From: Butyriboletus loyo | Taxonomy: Eukaryota; Basidiomycota; Agaricomycetes; Boletales; Boletaceae | Direction: 5' to 3' | DNA: 25,999 nt | NCBI GenBank assembly: GCA_038093515.1 | Contig: JBBPSI010000305.1 | Coordinates: 1-25,999 of the forward strand | In this document: positions 1 through 10,066 of the stretch, one piece after another | How positions within the stretch are numbered: position 1 is the stretch's first letter | Layout: the number at the start of each line of letters is the position of its first letter | The notes under the pieces: model-generated | Databases searched by the model: none | The model's input: the letters and a program-made list of their open reading frames with translations, nothing else | What the model was told of the DNA's origin: nothing | Position numbers and translations under genes: made by a program

Positions 1-1
1 C

Positions 2-1107
2 CCTAGCACCGGCACGCCACCCGAGTCGAAAGAATCGCGGGTTGCTGAACTCGTTCTGAAATGCGTGTGGAAGCTTGCGCGGAATATCCCTCAGGATCTC
101 AAGGAGCACAAGTTAGATCCGGTGGAGCTCCTTCCTGCGGTGGAACATTTCCTGCAATCTGTTCCTCCCAACGAATGGCGAGCGAGAGCGACCAATAAGG
201 TACCCTGTGGAGACATGCCGTTGAGGACGATCAAGGTAATCATCCAGCATGTGGTTGGTACGTGTGATGTCCAATGTTTTTGTGCTGTTGTTGTTTTCTA
301 ATTCAGCACGCAGCTCACTACGGAGATGAATCCTACGACATCCTTTCGGCTTCATTTGATGATCCGTCCGCCACCATCGTGTACCCCTACGTGTACCGCA
401 TCCTTAACTCGGTTTCGAAACTCACAGAGCCCCCAACAAGGGCAAGTGGGAGTCCACCGGATCCTATCAGTCGGCCATATTCAGCTGCTTCCAGTCGACC
501 GATTTCTCCGACGGGATCGGCTTCCGCTAACCACCGCCGCTCCTCACCCAGCCACCGGACAAGTCCCAGCGTATCCTCACACAATGGCTTTTCACCTCCT
601 GTAGAAGAACCGGACCCAGAGGCGCAGCTTATCACCATCATCAATCACATCTCTAGTGAAACGACTGGCGCGATGCACAAGGAGGGCATTACAGAACTGC
701 ACCATTTCTTGAAGAACTATCCGCACAAACGACCAAAGGTAGAGAAGCTTCTCGAAGCCACCGGACCGGCGTTCCGGAAGTACATCAACCGTGCATTGGC
801 CAGTCGGGCTGCGGAGGATTTAGAGAGAACGGTGGCCGTTGCAAGCACCCTATCCAGTACGTTGCGTTCCGTGCACCCTAAGAAATGTGCTCATGGGCTG
901 GTGGCAGAACTCGAAGCTAATGGGAACGAGCCACACCCAGGCTCACCTGTGGCCCGGGAATCTGGGAGTGGTCCGCGATCCCCCTTGCACGCATCCGATC
1001 CCCCGGTAGAAGACAGGCTCCACAAATTGCATGACATATTCCAGTACAAGCGAGCAAGCAATGGTTCATCCGCTAGTGCAAGCAAACCGCGTGCATCTGT
1101 TGAATGA
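2..1107 (+). CDS. STU2: XMAP215/Dis1/Stu2 microtubule polymerase, C-terminal part (5' end outside window)
   Basis: The frame is open from base 2, so the gene enters from the left edge; 349 residues are visible. Exons are 2-257 and 314-1107; the 56-base intron 258-313 (GTACGT...GCAG) restores a conserved stretch reading IIQHVVAHYGDESYDIL. The first exon has the conserved block VAELVLKCVWKLARNI followed by a region matching the C-terminal part of the Stu2/Alp14/ch-TOG family. A Ser/Pro-rich linker follows (roughly residues 110-190). Next comes a helical block with QLITIINHISSETTGA and AFRKYINRALASRAAEDLER, like the C-terminal domain that binds TACC/adaptor proteins in this family. Known role of the family: TOG domains bind tubulin and speed microtubule growth at plus ends and spindle poles. 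The TOG domains themselves lie outside the window. The tail after residue 270 is low complexity. Family assignment is confident; the exact orthologue name is inferred. Confidence 0.85.
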
Positions 1108-1359
1108 TTGTTTCCCCCATTACATCTTACACCTTCATCTCGCCCTCACTTCCGTTGCCTGACATATGTACAGTATACACATGCAAGCAGAATATCGTAG
1201 TATGGAATAATGATAGCCAACTCGGCGTGGATCCCACCTGCTGTTGAGTTTGGCCGTGTTGACACCCGACGCTCACCGACGATCCCCGACCGGACGTCCC
1301 GAGTGACCACCACCTTCTCTTCATGACCATAATTCTTTGCACGACGCACCGTCTTCAAC

Positions 1360-4129
1360 ATGCCGACAGTCACATATGAAGCCGCTCTGATGTTCTGGAG
1401 GATAATCATCCAGATATTCTTCAGAGAGATACGCCCACGCGGTGCTTTCAATATCCCTCGTGATGGCCCAGTCATCTTTGTCGGCGCCCCTCATCATAAC
1501 CAGGTACGTCTCCGCATGACCCCCATAGTTGCGCACACGGACCATCCCCACAGTTCCTCGACCCTCTGCTCCTGAGCCTCGAAGTATTCAGGGAAACCCG
1601 CCGCCGAGTTGCATTCTTAACAGCTGCAAAGAGCCTGAAGCGAAAGGCTGTTGGTTTCTTCGCTCGCCAAATGGATAGTAGTAAGCATCTTGTACCCTCC
1701 GAGGCTATTGGTGAACTCAGTCTTTGCAAAGTACCTGTAGCTCGGGCAGTCGATGAGGCCAAGTCTGGAACCGGTCTTGTTTCTTTGTCCCCGGACGATC
1801 CATGTCTTGTCATTGGGGAGGGAACACATTTCAAGTCTGACTTTGCTCCAAAAATGCAAATTATGTTGACAAAGTTTGTCAACTCAGTTACGGCCGAAGT
1901 GGTGGAAGTCATCTCAGACACAGAACTCCGAATTAAGAAAGAGTTTGGAGGTGAGACGGGAAAGGGAACGGCGCGCATCAGAGAGAAGTTGGCGGAAGTC
2001 AAGGCAGAAGGACAGAATGGGTTGGCCTTCAAGATACTTCCGTTCATCAATCAGCAGGAGATGTACCGTGGAGTCTACCAAAGATTGAAAGAAGGGGGCT
2101 GTATCGGGATCTTTCCTGAAGGTCAATCACAGTATTGAATCATATCGTTATGTACGACTGATGCAACTTCAGGTGGGAGTCATGACCGCACGGATTTACT
2201 TCCCCTTAAAGCCGGTGTCTCCATCATGGCTCTCGGAGCGATGGCCAACGATCCAAATGTCAAAGTCAAAATTGTGCCAGTCGGCCTCTCTTACTTCCAT
2301 GCTCATCGCTTCCGTTCTCGTGCTGTTGTTGAGTTCGGAACTGCACTGGACGTCCCAGCGGAGTTGGTTGAAATGTTCAAAGAGGGTGGCAGTCGCAAAC
2401 GTGAAGCAGTTGCCAAATTCCTCGACCTGATTTATGACAGTCTCAAGACTGTGACTATCAGAGCTCCCGATTATGACACTCTCATGGTACGATTGTTTAC
2501 TCTTGCATTTCGGAATCTGGTTGAGACACGTCTTGCAGCTTATACAGGCTGTTCGACGACTTTACAAGACTCCTGGCCAGCATCTCACGCTGGGTCAAGT
2601 AGTTGAACTAAGTCGACGTTTTCTCGAGGGTTATACACATTTCAAGGATGAACCGCGTGTCCAGAAGCTCAGAAGCGACGTGTTGAAGTATAATCGTTTG
2701 TTGAGAGACCTAGGTCTTCGCGATCACCAGGTACAGACTGCTCTGTTCGCACTCGTTCTTGAATAACTTTCTGATCGTTGTTGTGATAACCTCAGGTACC
2801 GCGCGCCAAGAAGGCAAGCTGGAAAACTCTCGGTCTCCTTCTCTATCGCCTTGCCTTGTTGATGGTCTGGACTACATTGGCGCTGCCTGGTGTGATTTTG
2901 AATGGCCCGATGTTCATTATTGCTTCTGTCATATCAAAAATGAAGGCAGAAGGTGAGCAGACGTTCAGAGGTTGGAGTCGTAACTCGTACTCATTTACGG
3001 TGACACAGAGGCGCTTGCTGCCTCCGTCGTCAAGGTCGCCGGCCGAGACGTGCTCGCGACTTGGAAGATCTTGATCTCCCTGGGCGTTGCCCCCGTCCTG
3101 TACACATTCTATGCAATCCTAGCAACTATTGTCACTGTGAAAGCCCATGTTCCTTTATCACTACAGCTGTGTACGCCATTCCTTGTCATATGCGCCCTTC
3201 CTTTCATGAACTACGCCGCCCTCAAATTTGGCGAGGCTGGAATGGACGTGTTCAAGTGAGCAAATTCCGACTGTGGACCTGCCCATTCATTGAAACATTC
3301 TCTAGATCTCTTCGACCTCTTATTATTGCTCTTATCCCTGGACAGCAACGAGATCTCGACAAGTTGAAGGCCATGAGGTTGCGTCTTTCAAACGAAGTGG
3401 CGGATGTGATCAACGAGTTTGGTCCGAAGTTGTATGACGATTTCGATCAGGTATGTTGTCACTTTTTGTGTGGTAGTGCCATTCCATTTCTCACCCTGGA
3501 CAGTTCCGCATTTTGGTACCGGCGAGCGCTCCCCCGTCCACTGACCCGGGGGTTTGGCGACGGAAGAGCAGCGTAGGACAAGTAGATGCGCAAGGAAATT
3601 TGCTTATTCATCCTATGGTCAGTAAGCACACATCACTACCCGGCGGTTGGCTCAATACCGCGAATGTCTATAGACGTGGCTCGATGAACGCCTCTTCGGT
3701 TGGAGTCGCACCGCTAAACGTGGCACTAGTGCATGGGGAGAGAGTACACCTAGTCATGACCTCAGCAGGCCATCAACACCCGCGCTTGATGAGTCCGATG
3801 AGGAGGATCATGGAGATTATGATCATGTGATCGGATATCTTCATTCCTATGAGGATGCATCCCGAAGCAAGCTCCGTAGTCGACAAGGCTCTTATGCCGA
3901 CGTTCAGCGGCTCCGTATGACGTCCACCAACCAGGCTGGGTCATCTAGTGCATCGTCAAGCATACAGGTGTCCGACAGCCAATCGTTGCACATGCGTCCT
4001 CGACAGCGCAAACAGAGCCTTTCCGATCTTGTACCGGTAGAACGCATAGCGACCGTTGACAGGCAGGAGATTTTCCGGGATGCAACGGCGGACCTGAACA
4101 AGGAGATCCGTAGGCACGATCACACCTGA
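1360..4129 (+). CDS. SCT1: Glycerol-3-phosphate / dihydroxyacetone-phosphate O-acyltransferase (Sct1/Gpt2 family)
   Basis: Nine exons: 1360-1503, 1554-2121, 2173-2486, 2539-2730, 2796-2952, 3009-3255, 3306-3450, 3504-3617, 3674-4129. They sum to 2337 bases, 778 residues, close to yeast Sct1/Gpt2 (about 740-760). It catalyses the first acylation of glycerolipid synthesis, in the ER and lipid-droplet membrane in the known family. Visible motifs: acyltransferase block I, H46-x4-D51 within PHHNQFLDP, split by intron 1; block III FPEGGSHDR (residues 235-243), split by intron 2. A long insertion between these blocks (about residues 90-190) is typical of the fungal family. Hydrophobic membrane segments lie at about 418-450 (exon 5), 474-500 and 505-525 (exon 6). 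The C-terminal 150 residues are Ser/Arg-rich and acidic (DESDEEDHGDYD), a likely phosphoregulated tail. Every intron is GT-AG, 50-65 bases. The ATG at 1360 is the first that opens the conserved frame. Confidence 0.92.
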
Positions 4130-5116
4130 ACGTTCTGTGATGGTTATGTATGGAAGGCTGTATCAATCGCATGATTTGTGTTCGGATATACATTGTGAGA
4201 TAAAGGTGACGCCAGGTCATACTTGCAGTGAACGATGGGAGGTGTCGGTTGGATCAGGCGGGCAGACCTTTGATCTGGATGTAGGCATTGTCTTGAAGAC
4301 TTGCCTTGGAGAACTCCATGCCGCATTCGGAATTGGTACATCTTGCGGTTTCTATTCTCAACTCATCGGTCGTTCCCTCCGTTTGAAGAAGATGCTTACT
4401 TGAGATTTCCCGATGATTCGTTGAAGAACTGAACACAGGAGTTGTCTGTTCGAGCGCATCTCTCAATGGTATCAAACTCACCTGTATTTGCGTGCATCCG
4501 CCTCGTTTTGCTTTGAAAGAGCCTAGGGCTTCCCCGCCAAGGTCCATGCACCTAATCTCTCTCTGTGCCAGTCAATCTTCGGGCCTACCTACCGTTCAAG
4601 CAGAGTCGACGCGTACCGTCCGACTAGGATATGTATCGGTCGCGCTAATGAGCAGAGACGACTGTGAAACGTGCATAACTTGGACTAAAGGCGCCCACTG
4701 ACGGGATGTGTTTCGTGATCACATAGATGGGCTTCCCCCGTGAAGCGCCACACTTTTCAACAAGAAGATAAGGCTCAGGGTCGGACATCTGTGGGGCTTC
4801 AAGGCCGCTGCAGGGGTGGGAGTGTCGTCGGGAAGGATGATGTGCGAAAGCAAAAAGGGACGCGCAGTTTGGGTAACGTATCTAAACTCCAAGTTGTATT
4901 TACCAAGAACATTGTCAGCGGCTGATGATTCCCTAGCGTAAACAGGGTGGCGAGAAACGGATAAGAATATGTACACATAAAGGCTCGAAGGATATGCTTT
5001 GATGTGCCTTGCGAGCCGCTGGGAAGATTTTGAAGCGGAGTGGATAGGTTTTGACGGCGGAAGCATTATCCACCGCATTGTATTCGCATGTAGGGTACGT
5101 TGTATGTGACTGGACC
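4130..5116. other. Convergent intergenic spacer
   Basis: This stretch of 987 bases lies between the stop codons of two genes that run towards each other: the acyltransferase (+) and methionine aminopeptidase 1 (-). It should hold both 3' untranslated regions and both polyadenylation sites. Several open frames of 60-119 codons exist on both strands, but none has a recognisable motif or a plausible intron structure. I see no RNA gene or repeat here. Confidence 0.6.
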
Positions 5117-6937
5117 TTAAAGAATGAAGTCCTTCCCTGCCGTTAGCACCTCTACGCCAGTTTCCGTTACACTGTTATCGAGTGATAAGCGGAGGTCTTT
5201 AGCCAAATAGAGGGTCACATACAGCAAGGTTTCTTCAAACTGCGCGCTCGTCTTGCCATCAATGGTAGTTGCGGTCCAGGAGTCATCCCAGTGTTGCGTG
5301 TCCCAATGGGTACCCAAATTGATCATCTACGTGCACATGAACAAATTGCAATCACCTCCATGTACAACACTGCTCACTGGTTCAATGGTAAAACACTGAT
5401 GGGGTCCAAGGTTAACCAAAAGGCGACTCTGAAAGGGTGTTGCTCACCATCCCAGGTTTCATAGTCCCGACTGCTTTGTTTTTGGCGTAATGGGGGATAT
5501 TAGGGGCGGGGTGGAACAGGTTGTTGATGCCGTGTCCAGTGTAAGTGCGGACCACCGCGCAGTTATTGGCTCTTGCAATCGGCTCACTACTCCGAGTCAG
5601 CGGTTAGAAAACATGTGCCACGGGGGGACTAACATGGTTTTTCCAATATCACGAAATAGTGCCCCTGGTTTGCAAACTCTTATCGCCGCGTCCAAACACG
5701 CGCGTGTCGTTTGAATCAATTTCGCTGAATCTTCGTCGACAGTTCCGACGGGGTATGTAGCATTGAGGTCGCTGTGGAATCCTAAAAGACAACGGTCAGA
5801 TACTACGACATCGAGAACTCGAAAATAATCACCTTGATAATAAAGCGAGACGTCTGCGGGACCACGTTAGTAAACCAACAACCGAGGAAGGTGTGCAGAT
5901 CAACCAAGATTGATGATATCCCCGTCCCTCAATTTTCGTTGGTCAGGAATGCCGTGGCAGATGACCTCGTTGACAGATCTTCAGTTGCATTGGGAGTAGC
6001 TCTTGCGAGAGGCAGAGAAATTGCGTACGTGCAGACGGATTTCGGAAATTTGCGATAACCAAGTGGAGATGGGTATGCATTCCGATCGATGATAGCTTGA
6101 TGGGCGATTGCATCAAGTTCATCCGTGGTAATTCCCGGGCGTACATGAGATGCGGCAAGGTCTAGCACTTCCCGCCCCAGCTGCGGAAGAGAAGGAGTGG
6201 TATGAGGTGAACGGGTGGGTAAGGCGTGGGGGGGTTGCAATGAGGCATGAACAAAGAGAACAACTCGACGCTTACACGACACACAGTTCGCATCTTCTCG
6301 ATTTCATCTAGACTGAGGATACGTGGAGGATGTCCCAACGTGCGCATTTCGGAGATGGGAACGCCTAAGCGGAGATGTGTTCGTCAGCGGGGATTCTACG
6401 ATCGGAATAGGCCCACCGTCGTCACGCTCGGCATAGTCTGGTCGTGGTATATGATCAGGAACTTGGCGCTTTGGTGAAAGCGGGTACACCGGTCGTAGAG
6501 TCCCAGAGTATGCGTAATTGGGGAACGGATTGAATGTGCCATCTAGACGGAGTTATGGGCTAGCCAAGAGTCGACGGACGAAGCTTACCTGATGCAGGGG
6601 CACGTGCCAGCTCATGAATGACTTTATGGGTTTTCTGGTGAGTCTGGTAAGGAAGTGTGTTATCGCCATTGAATGGGCATGATATATACCCCTGCGTGAC
6701 GATGGGGGATGGATTAGCTGCGGGAAGTGTCTCGTAGGGTATGCTCACAATTCGCCTTGAAACACTCTTGACCGCAAAAGAAGGAGCCACGGATGCCTAG
6801 CCTAGATCGCGTCGGTGGGGGCAGGTGAGCATGATACTCGAGACGTACTTGTTGCATGTCGGGCATTCTAGTCGAGACGGAGGGTTTCCTTGAGAACAAT
6901 TAGTGCCCTGGCACAGTACGACCGACTGCGAACTCAT
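5117..6937 (-). CDS. MAP1: Methionine aminopeptidase 1, zinc-finger form, 14 exons including a predicted 2-base exon
   Basis: Exons on the minus strand: 6937-6849, 6801-6749, 6691-6690, 6643-6589, 6542-6417, 6364-6276, 6180-6029, 5978-5905, 5853-5833, 5781-5634, 5586-5448, 5395-5378, 5326-5223, 5171-5117. Total 1125 bases, 374 residues; yeast Map1 is 387. The enzyme removes the initiator methionine from nascent proteins at the ribosome. The N-terminal zinc-finger region has Cys9, 14, 25, 28, 39, 43 and His50/54/58. The pita-bread catalytic domain has the five metal ligands in place: D214, D225, H288, E321, E353. Introns are 46-57 bases except one of 95 (6275-6181). Besides the 2-base exon there are exons of 18 (5395-5378) and 21 bases (5853-5833). 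Start ATG at 6937 is chosen because the zinc finger begins eight residues later. No frame-keeping canonical model without the 2-base exon was found. Confidence 0.93.
6690..6691 (-). other. MAP1: Predicted 2-base exon (GG) of MAP1
   Basis: Exon 2 ends after the first base of a codon at 6749 and is followed by GTGAGC. Exon 4 starts in phase 0 at 6643 after TTACCAG. The two bases GG at 6691-6690 are preceded by CGCAG and followed by GTATAT. They complete a TGG (Trp48) codon, giving [14 protein letters not shown], as expected in the family. The flanking introns are 57 and 46 bases, normal for this gene. Each has its own branch-like sequence (CTAAT near 6716; GATAAC near 6665). Confidence 0.6.
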
Positions 6938-7561
6938 CAAGCGCACTGTACTAGGGATCTGTTGATGATTTGAGCCATGGGAACATGTACACGTGACTCA
7001 CCGCCACGTGTAAGTAACCCTAGAGCGAGCAAAGACAAGGGTGCGAAGCCGATAGCAGCTTATGTAAGGCACTATTACTGAAGGCTTCATGTCGATTTCC
7101 AATGAAGTTCGAGCCCTAATCTTTTATTCTCCACCTGAATTTCGCTTACCAGGGTCCAGGGTTGCCCGGATACGCCGAATGCTGGGATCGTCATTGCGAG
7201 GATCGCAGGATGATATGAGCAACAAGTACTCGAAATGAATGTTACAGTTGTACTGGAATCATTAAACTAGTGCCAATAGAGGTACCGGCGGATTAGTGTC
7301 GTAGTGATAATGGGACTATTCATCTACTCAGTTTCAAAATTATGCGAGGAATGCGTAATAAAGTGGTTATATGACAACAATGCTCGAAGCGGATTAGAAA
7401 GAAGGTGGCGGATCACAGATGCTAAAAGCGCATATACACACAATGGATGAGCGCAGGGTGAAGTTGAATGAAGCTCGCAGAATCAGTCCAGCGGGATGCC
7501 AGCCCGAAGCCTATTCCCCTGAGCGCGCGGACGTAAGAATCCAACCAGGGAACAGGCCCGC
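6938..7561. other. Intergenic stretch upstream of MAP1
   Basis: This is 5' flanking DNA of MAP1 (transcribed leftward) and 3' flanking DNA of the next minus-strand gene. Two CACGTG palindromes lie close together near 6990 and 7005, a possible bHLH-factor site. No other coding or RNA feature is supported. Confidence 0.4.
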
Positions 7562-8197
7562 TCAGCGTCGCCGGGGCTCAAAATCAACCTTGAAGGAAGT
7601 CGTGCGGTCGTTTGAAGCTTTCCAGAGCTGCTTAAAGTGAGGACGGCCAAAGACCTCAAGAAGAGCGGCTTGGTTGGCGTTGATCCATTGGACAGAAGGC
7701 AGACCACGGGTCGTGGTATACGACCCCTGTGGGAGCTGTTCCTCGTAGACGAGGGTGACAAGGCCGGTGAGGAGACACTGGATGAGGTTCAGAATGTCGC
7801 TGATAGGTTGGATGATGAGTCGCTGGGTTGCGAACACGTCGCTATGGAAGACCATCTGCCATTGGATGCGTCTCTCGGGAGAGAAGAAAGAGGAGGCGTG
7901 CATTGGGAGCTGCAAATTCAATTTTGGGCTGAGAGGGAGGCCGCTCGGGGAGCGCCAAGGGGAAGGGGCTTCGATGGAGAAGAGCATGCGAGGGTCGGCA
8001 GGCTGAGATTCCTGCCAGCCGTGCTGCTGTATGAGCTGGGACTTTAGGGAGAGAAGCCACTTGTGAGCGCGAGCATAGGTGGTACCCAAAGCTTCCGCAG
8101 TGGTAAGGGGTATGCTGGTGCGGCGGGCCCAGCTGTCCATGTTGCGGACATCGCTGGAAAAATGGACCTGGGCAGTGGAGGAGGGGGGAGTCTGCAT
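7562..8197 (-). CDS. Uncharacterised intronless protein, 211 residues
   Basis: A single uninterrupted frame starts at ATG 8197 and stops at 7562-7564. I do not recognise the family. The sequence has a helical stretch with a possible leucine-rich amphipathic segment (RLIIQPISDILNLIQCLLTG, about residues 129-148) that could be buried or membrane-associated. An aromatic/basic N-terminal part includes TYARAHKWLLSLKSQL (residues 40-55), and the C-terminus is charged. There is no signal peptide and no catalytic motif that I can name. Support for expression: a TATA-like CTATAAAT on the minus strand at 8244-8237, about 40 bases before the ATG, and a C/T-rich leader. It shares a 498-base divergent promoter region with the eIF2B alpha gene. 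Lack of introns is unusual beside 7-14 exon genes. An antisense frame of 136 codons overlaps it but is shorter and lacks a promoter-like context. Confidence 0.5.
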   Translation of the reverse strand: MQTPPSSTAQVHFSSDVRNMDSWARRTSIPLTTAEALGTTYARAHKWLLSLKSQLIQQHGWQESQPADPRMLFSIEAPSPWRSPSGLPLSPKLNLQLPMHASSFFSPERRIQWQMVFHSDVFATQRLIIQPISDILNLIQCLLTGLVTLVYEEQLPQGSYTTTRGLPSVQWINANQAALLEVFGRPHFKQLWKASNDRTTSFKVDFEPRRR

Positions 8198-8236
8198 GAG
8201 GGAGGACTGGGAGGGGCAAGGGAGATGGAAGAGGGG

Positions 8237-8244
8237 ATTTATAG
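8237..8244 (-). promoter_or_regulatory. TATA-like box of the 211-residue gene
   Basis: Minus-strand CTATAAAT sits 40 bases upstream of the ATG at 8197, followed by a pyrimidine-rich leader. The position is short for a TATA-to-ATG distance but compatible with a short leader. Confidence 0.4.
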
Positions 8245-8325
8245 GGAAAATACGGAGGGCAAGACAGCCTGCCCTTTACCAGGCGTGTATCGATAGATCA
8301 GCGACCTCGAGGACGGGTGACAGAG

Positions 8326-8392
8326 AAGGAGGGGGAGGAGGGGGAGGAGGGGAGGGAGGGAGAGAGGGGGCCTTTTGAGGGACGAGGGGAGA
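8326..8392 (+). repeat. G-rich polypurine tract in the divergent promoter
   Basis: About 67 bases are almost entirely A and G on the plus strand, with at least six runs of three or more G. The minus strand is a C/T tract of the kind often found in fungal promoters. It lies between the divergent starts at 8197 (-) and 8696 (+). G-quadruplex or triplex formation is possible but not shown. Confidence 0.6.
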
Positions 8393-8695
8393 CTAACGGG
8401 CGTGGGTCAGGCCGCTATAATTGGCGGGTGCGGTGCGATCCCGACCACATAAATGGCCATTTCGACCCCGCGCCGGACGTACAACGTGTTTCGACGACAA
8501 GCTAACTTGTGACACAATCTGCCCACTTTCGGATAAATATCCCCACATTTGGTACACAATCCCGCCCCACCTGGCGCAGATCCGCGCAAATACCCCCCTC
8601 ACACCACACTCCGCCCTCCTTGACAACGCTCACAACAACAACCCCCAAATCTATGTCAAGAGCACGTGACATTATCATCTCGACTCATATCATCC

Positions 8696-10066
8696 ATGGC
8701 AGAAAACGAAGACGCGTTTGACATATGGGCCACCTATCAGTCCTTCCTCGCCAACAAGGAGGTCCGTCCTTGACGTTTCCCACCCCAGCACAATCAGCTC
8801 ATCCACACAGCTCTCCACCCCCCTCGCCGCGATCTTGGCTCTCACCAAGCTCGTCGAGAGGTCCGATGGTATTCCCTCCCTCCAACCCGCCCCGTTCATA
8901 TCTGACCCTTCTTCCCAGCCGGCACCATGTTCGAGCTCGTAAAAGCGCTCAACGACGGTGCCAGAATCTTGAGTGACCGCTCGCCCAATCCCATCAGCCT
9001 CAACGCCGGCTGCGAGCTTTTCATCGCCTTCGTCACCCTATTTCCACACGATTCCGACGTGAGTGAACCCACTCCGGACGCATGTCGCCCAGATCACTAC
9101 ACATCCTCCAAAGAGTTTCTCCGATCTCAAAACAGAGCTCGTCAAGCAAGGCCAAAAATACGCCACAGAGGCCCTGACTTATCGTGAAAAAATAGCTGAA
9201 CTTGCCCTCGGATTCATCAAGGACGATTCGATCGTGAGGGTCCCCGCGTGTTTCACTGCCTCCCTTGCGCTCACCTTAACCGTAGATCCTCACCCATTCC
9301 TATTCGAGAGTCGTCATGAAAACCCTCCTCCGTGCACACGAGAGGAAGCGGATTTCAGTCTATGTCACAGAAGCAAGACCTCGTGGCCTCGGGTTAGATC
9401 TTCTCCATTCTCGAATTTGTAAATCACTGACCTGACGCGTCAGCCTCCGAACCTACCATGAACTTACTGCGGCGGGAATCCCTTGCACGATCGTACTCGA
9501 CTCAGCTGTATCATATGTCATGGATAAAGTGGATTTCGTCCTAGTTGGCTCGGAAGCGGTGGTGGAGAGTGGCGGCTTGATCAATGCCGTCGGCAGCAAT
9601 CAAATAGCCATCATCGCAAAAGCTGTCAACATTCCGTTCTACGCCCTCGCAGAGAGGTTCGTGTCGTAATTCTCACCATGACTCGTGCTGACGCCACCGT
9701 CACATCTCGCTCCTCAAGCTACAAGTTTCATCGACTATTTCCGCTATCACAGTACGATCTTCCAACCCATAATCCCAGCATCCTTGCATTCCCCTTGCCG
9801 ACTTCTTCCTCAACTCAGCCTACTTTTCGATCGGTTGGAACGACTCGTGAAAATAAATCAACGCCCGAACTACCAAGGACTATGACGCACGAGCAGATTG
9901 CATGCCATCCGGATGTGGACTACACAAGGTGATAATCAAATTCTGCAATGCGTGTCGTTTTCTGATCCCACGCAGGCCTGATCTCATTACCCTTGTGTTC
10001 TCTGACGTGGGTAGTCTTACCCCTGAAGGAGTCAGCCAGTATCTTGTCGGAATGTTTGCGGGATAA
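8696..10066 (+). CDS. GCN3: Translation initiation factor eIF2B subunit alpha
   Basis: Eight exons: 8696-8761, 8811-8868, 8919-9058, 9114-9233, 9286-9392, 9444-9656, 9719-9928, 9976-10066; total 1005 bases, 334 residues (yeast Gcn3 is 305). It is a regulatory subunit of the guanine-nucleotide exchange factor for eIF2 and senses eIF2 phosphorylation in the integrated stress response. Conserved blocks in order: N-terminal helical part with STPLAAILALTKL; SLNAGCELF; DDSIILTHSYSRVV; ISVYVTEARP; VLDSAVSYVMDKVDFVLVGSEAVVESGGLINAVG; KFHRLFPLSQYDLP; LITLVFSDVGSLTPEGVSQYL at the C-terminus. All introns are GT-AG, 47-62 bases. A Ser/Thr/Pro-rich linker of about 40 residues (exon 7) replaces a shorter segment of the human and yeast proteins and accounts for the extra length. 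ATG 8696 gives MAENEDAFDIW, matching a typical short acidic N-terminus. Confidence 0.93.

Noticed and set aside
4719..5078. 119-codon open frame on the minus strand in the spacer after the acyltransferase
   Set aside because: It has no motif and no codon pattern unlike chance, and it lies where two 3' untranslated regions are expected.
5929..6282. Long minus-strand frame across the MAP1 95-base intron
   Set aside because: The frame only stays open by chance through the introns at 6275-6181 and 6028-5979; splicing gives the conserved protein.
7107..7115. GTTCGAGCC resembling a tRNA B box
   Set aside because: No A box at the right distance and no cloverleaf stems in the surrounding bases.
7637..8047. 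136-codon plus-strand frame
   Set aside because: Lies antisense to the longer 211-codon gene, which has a promoter-like context; its composition follows from the opposite strand.
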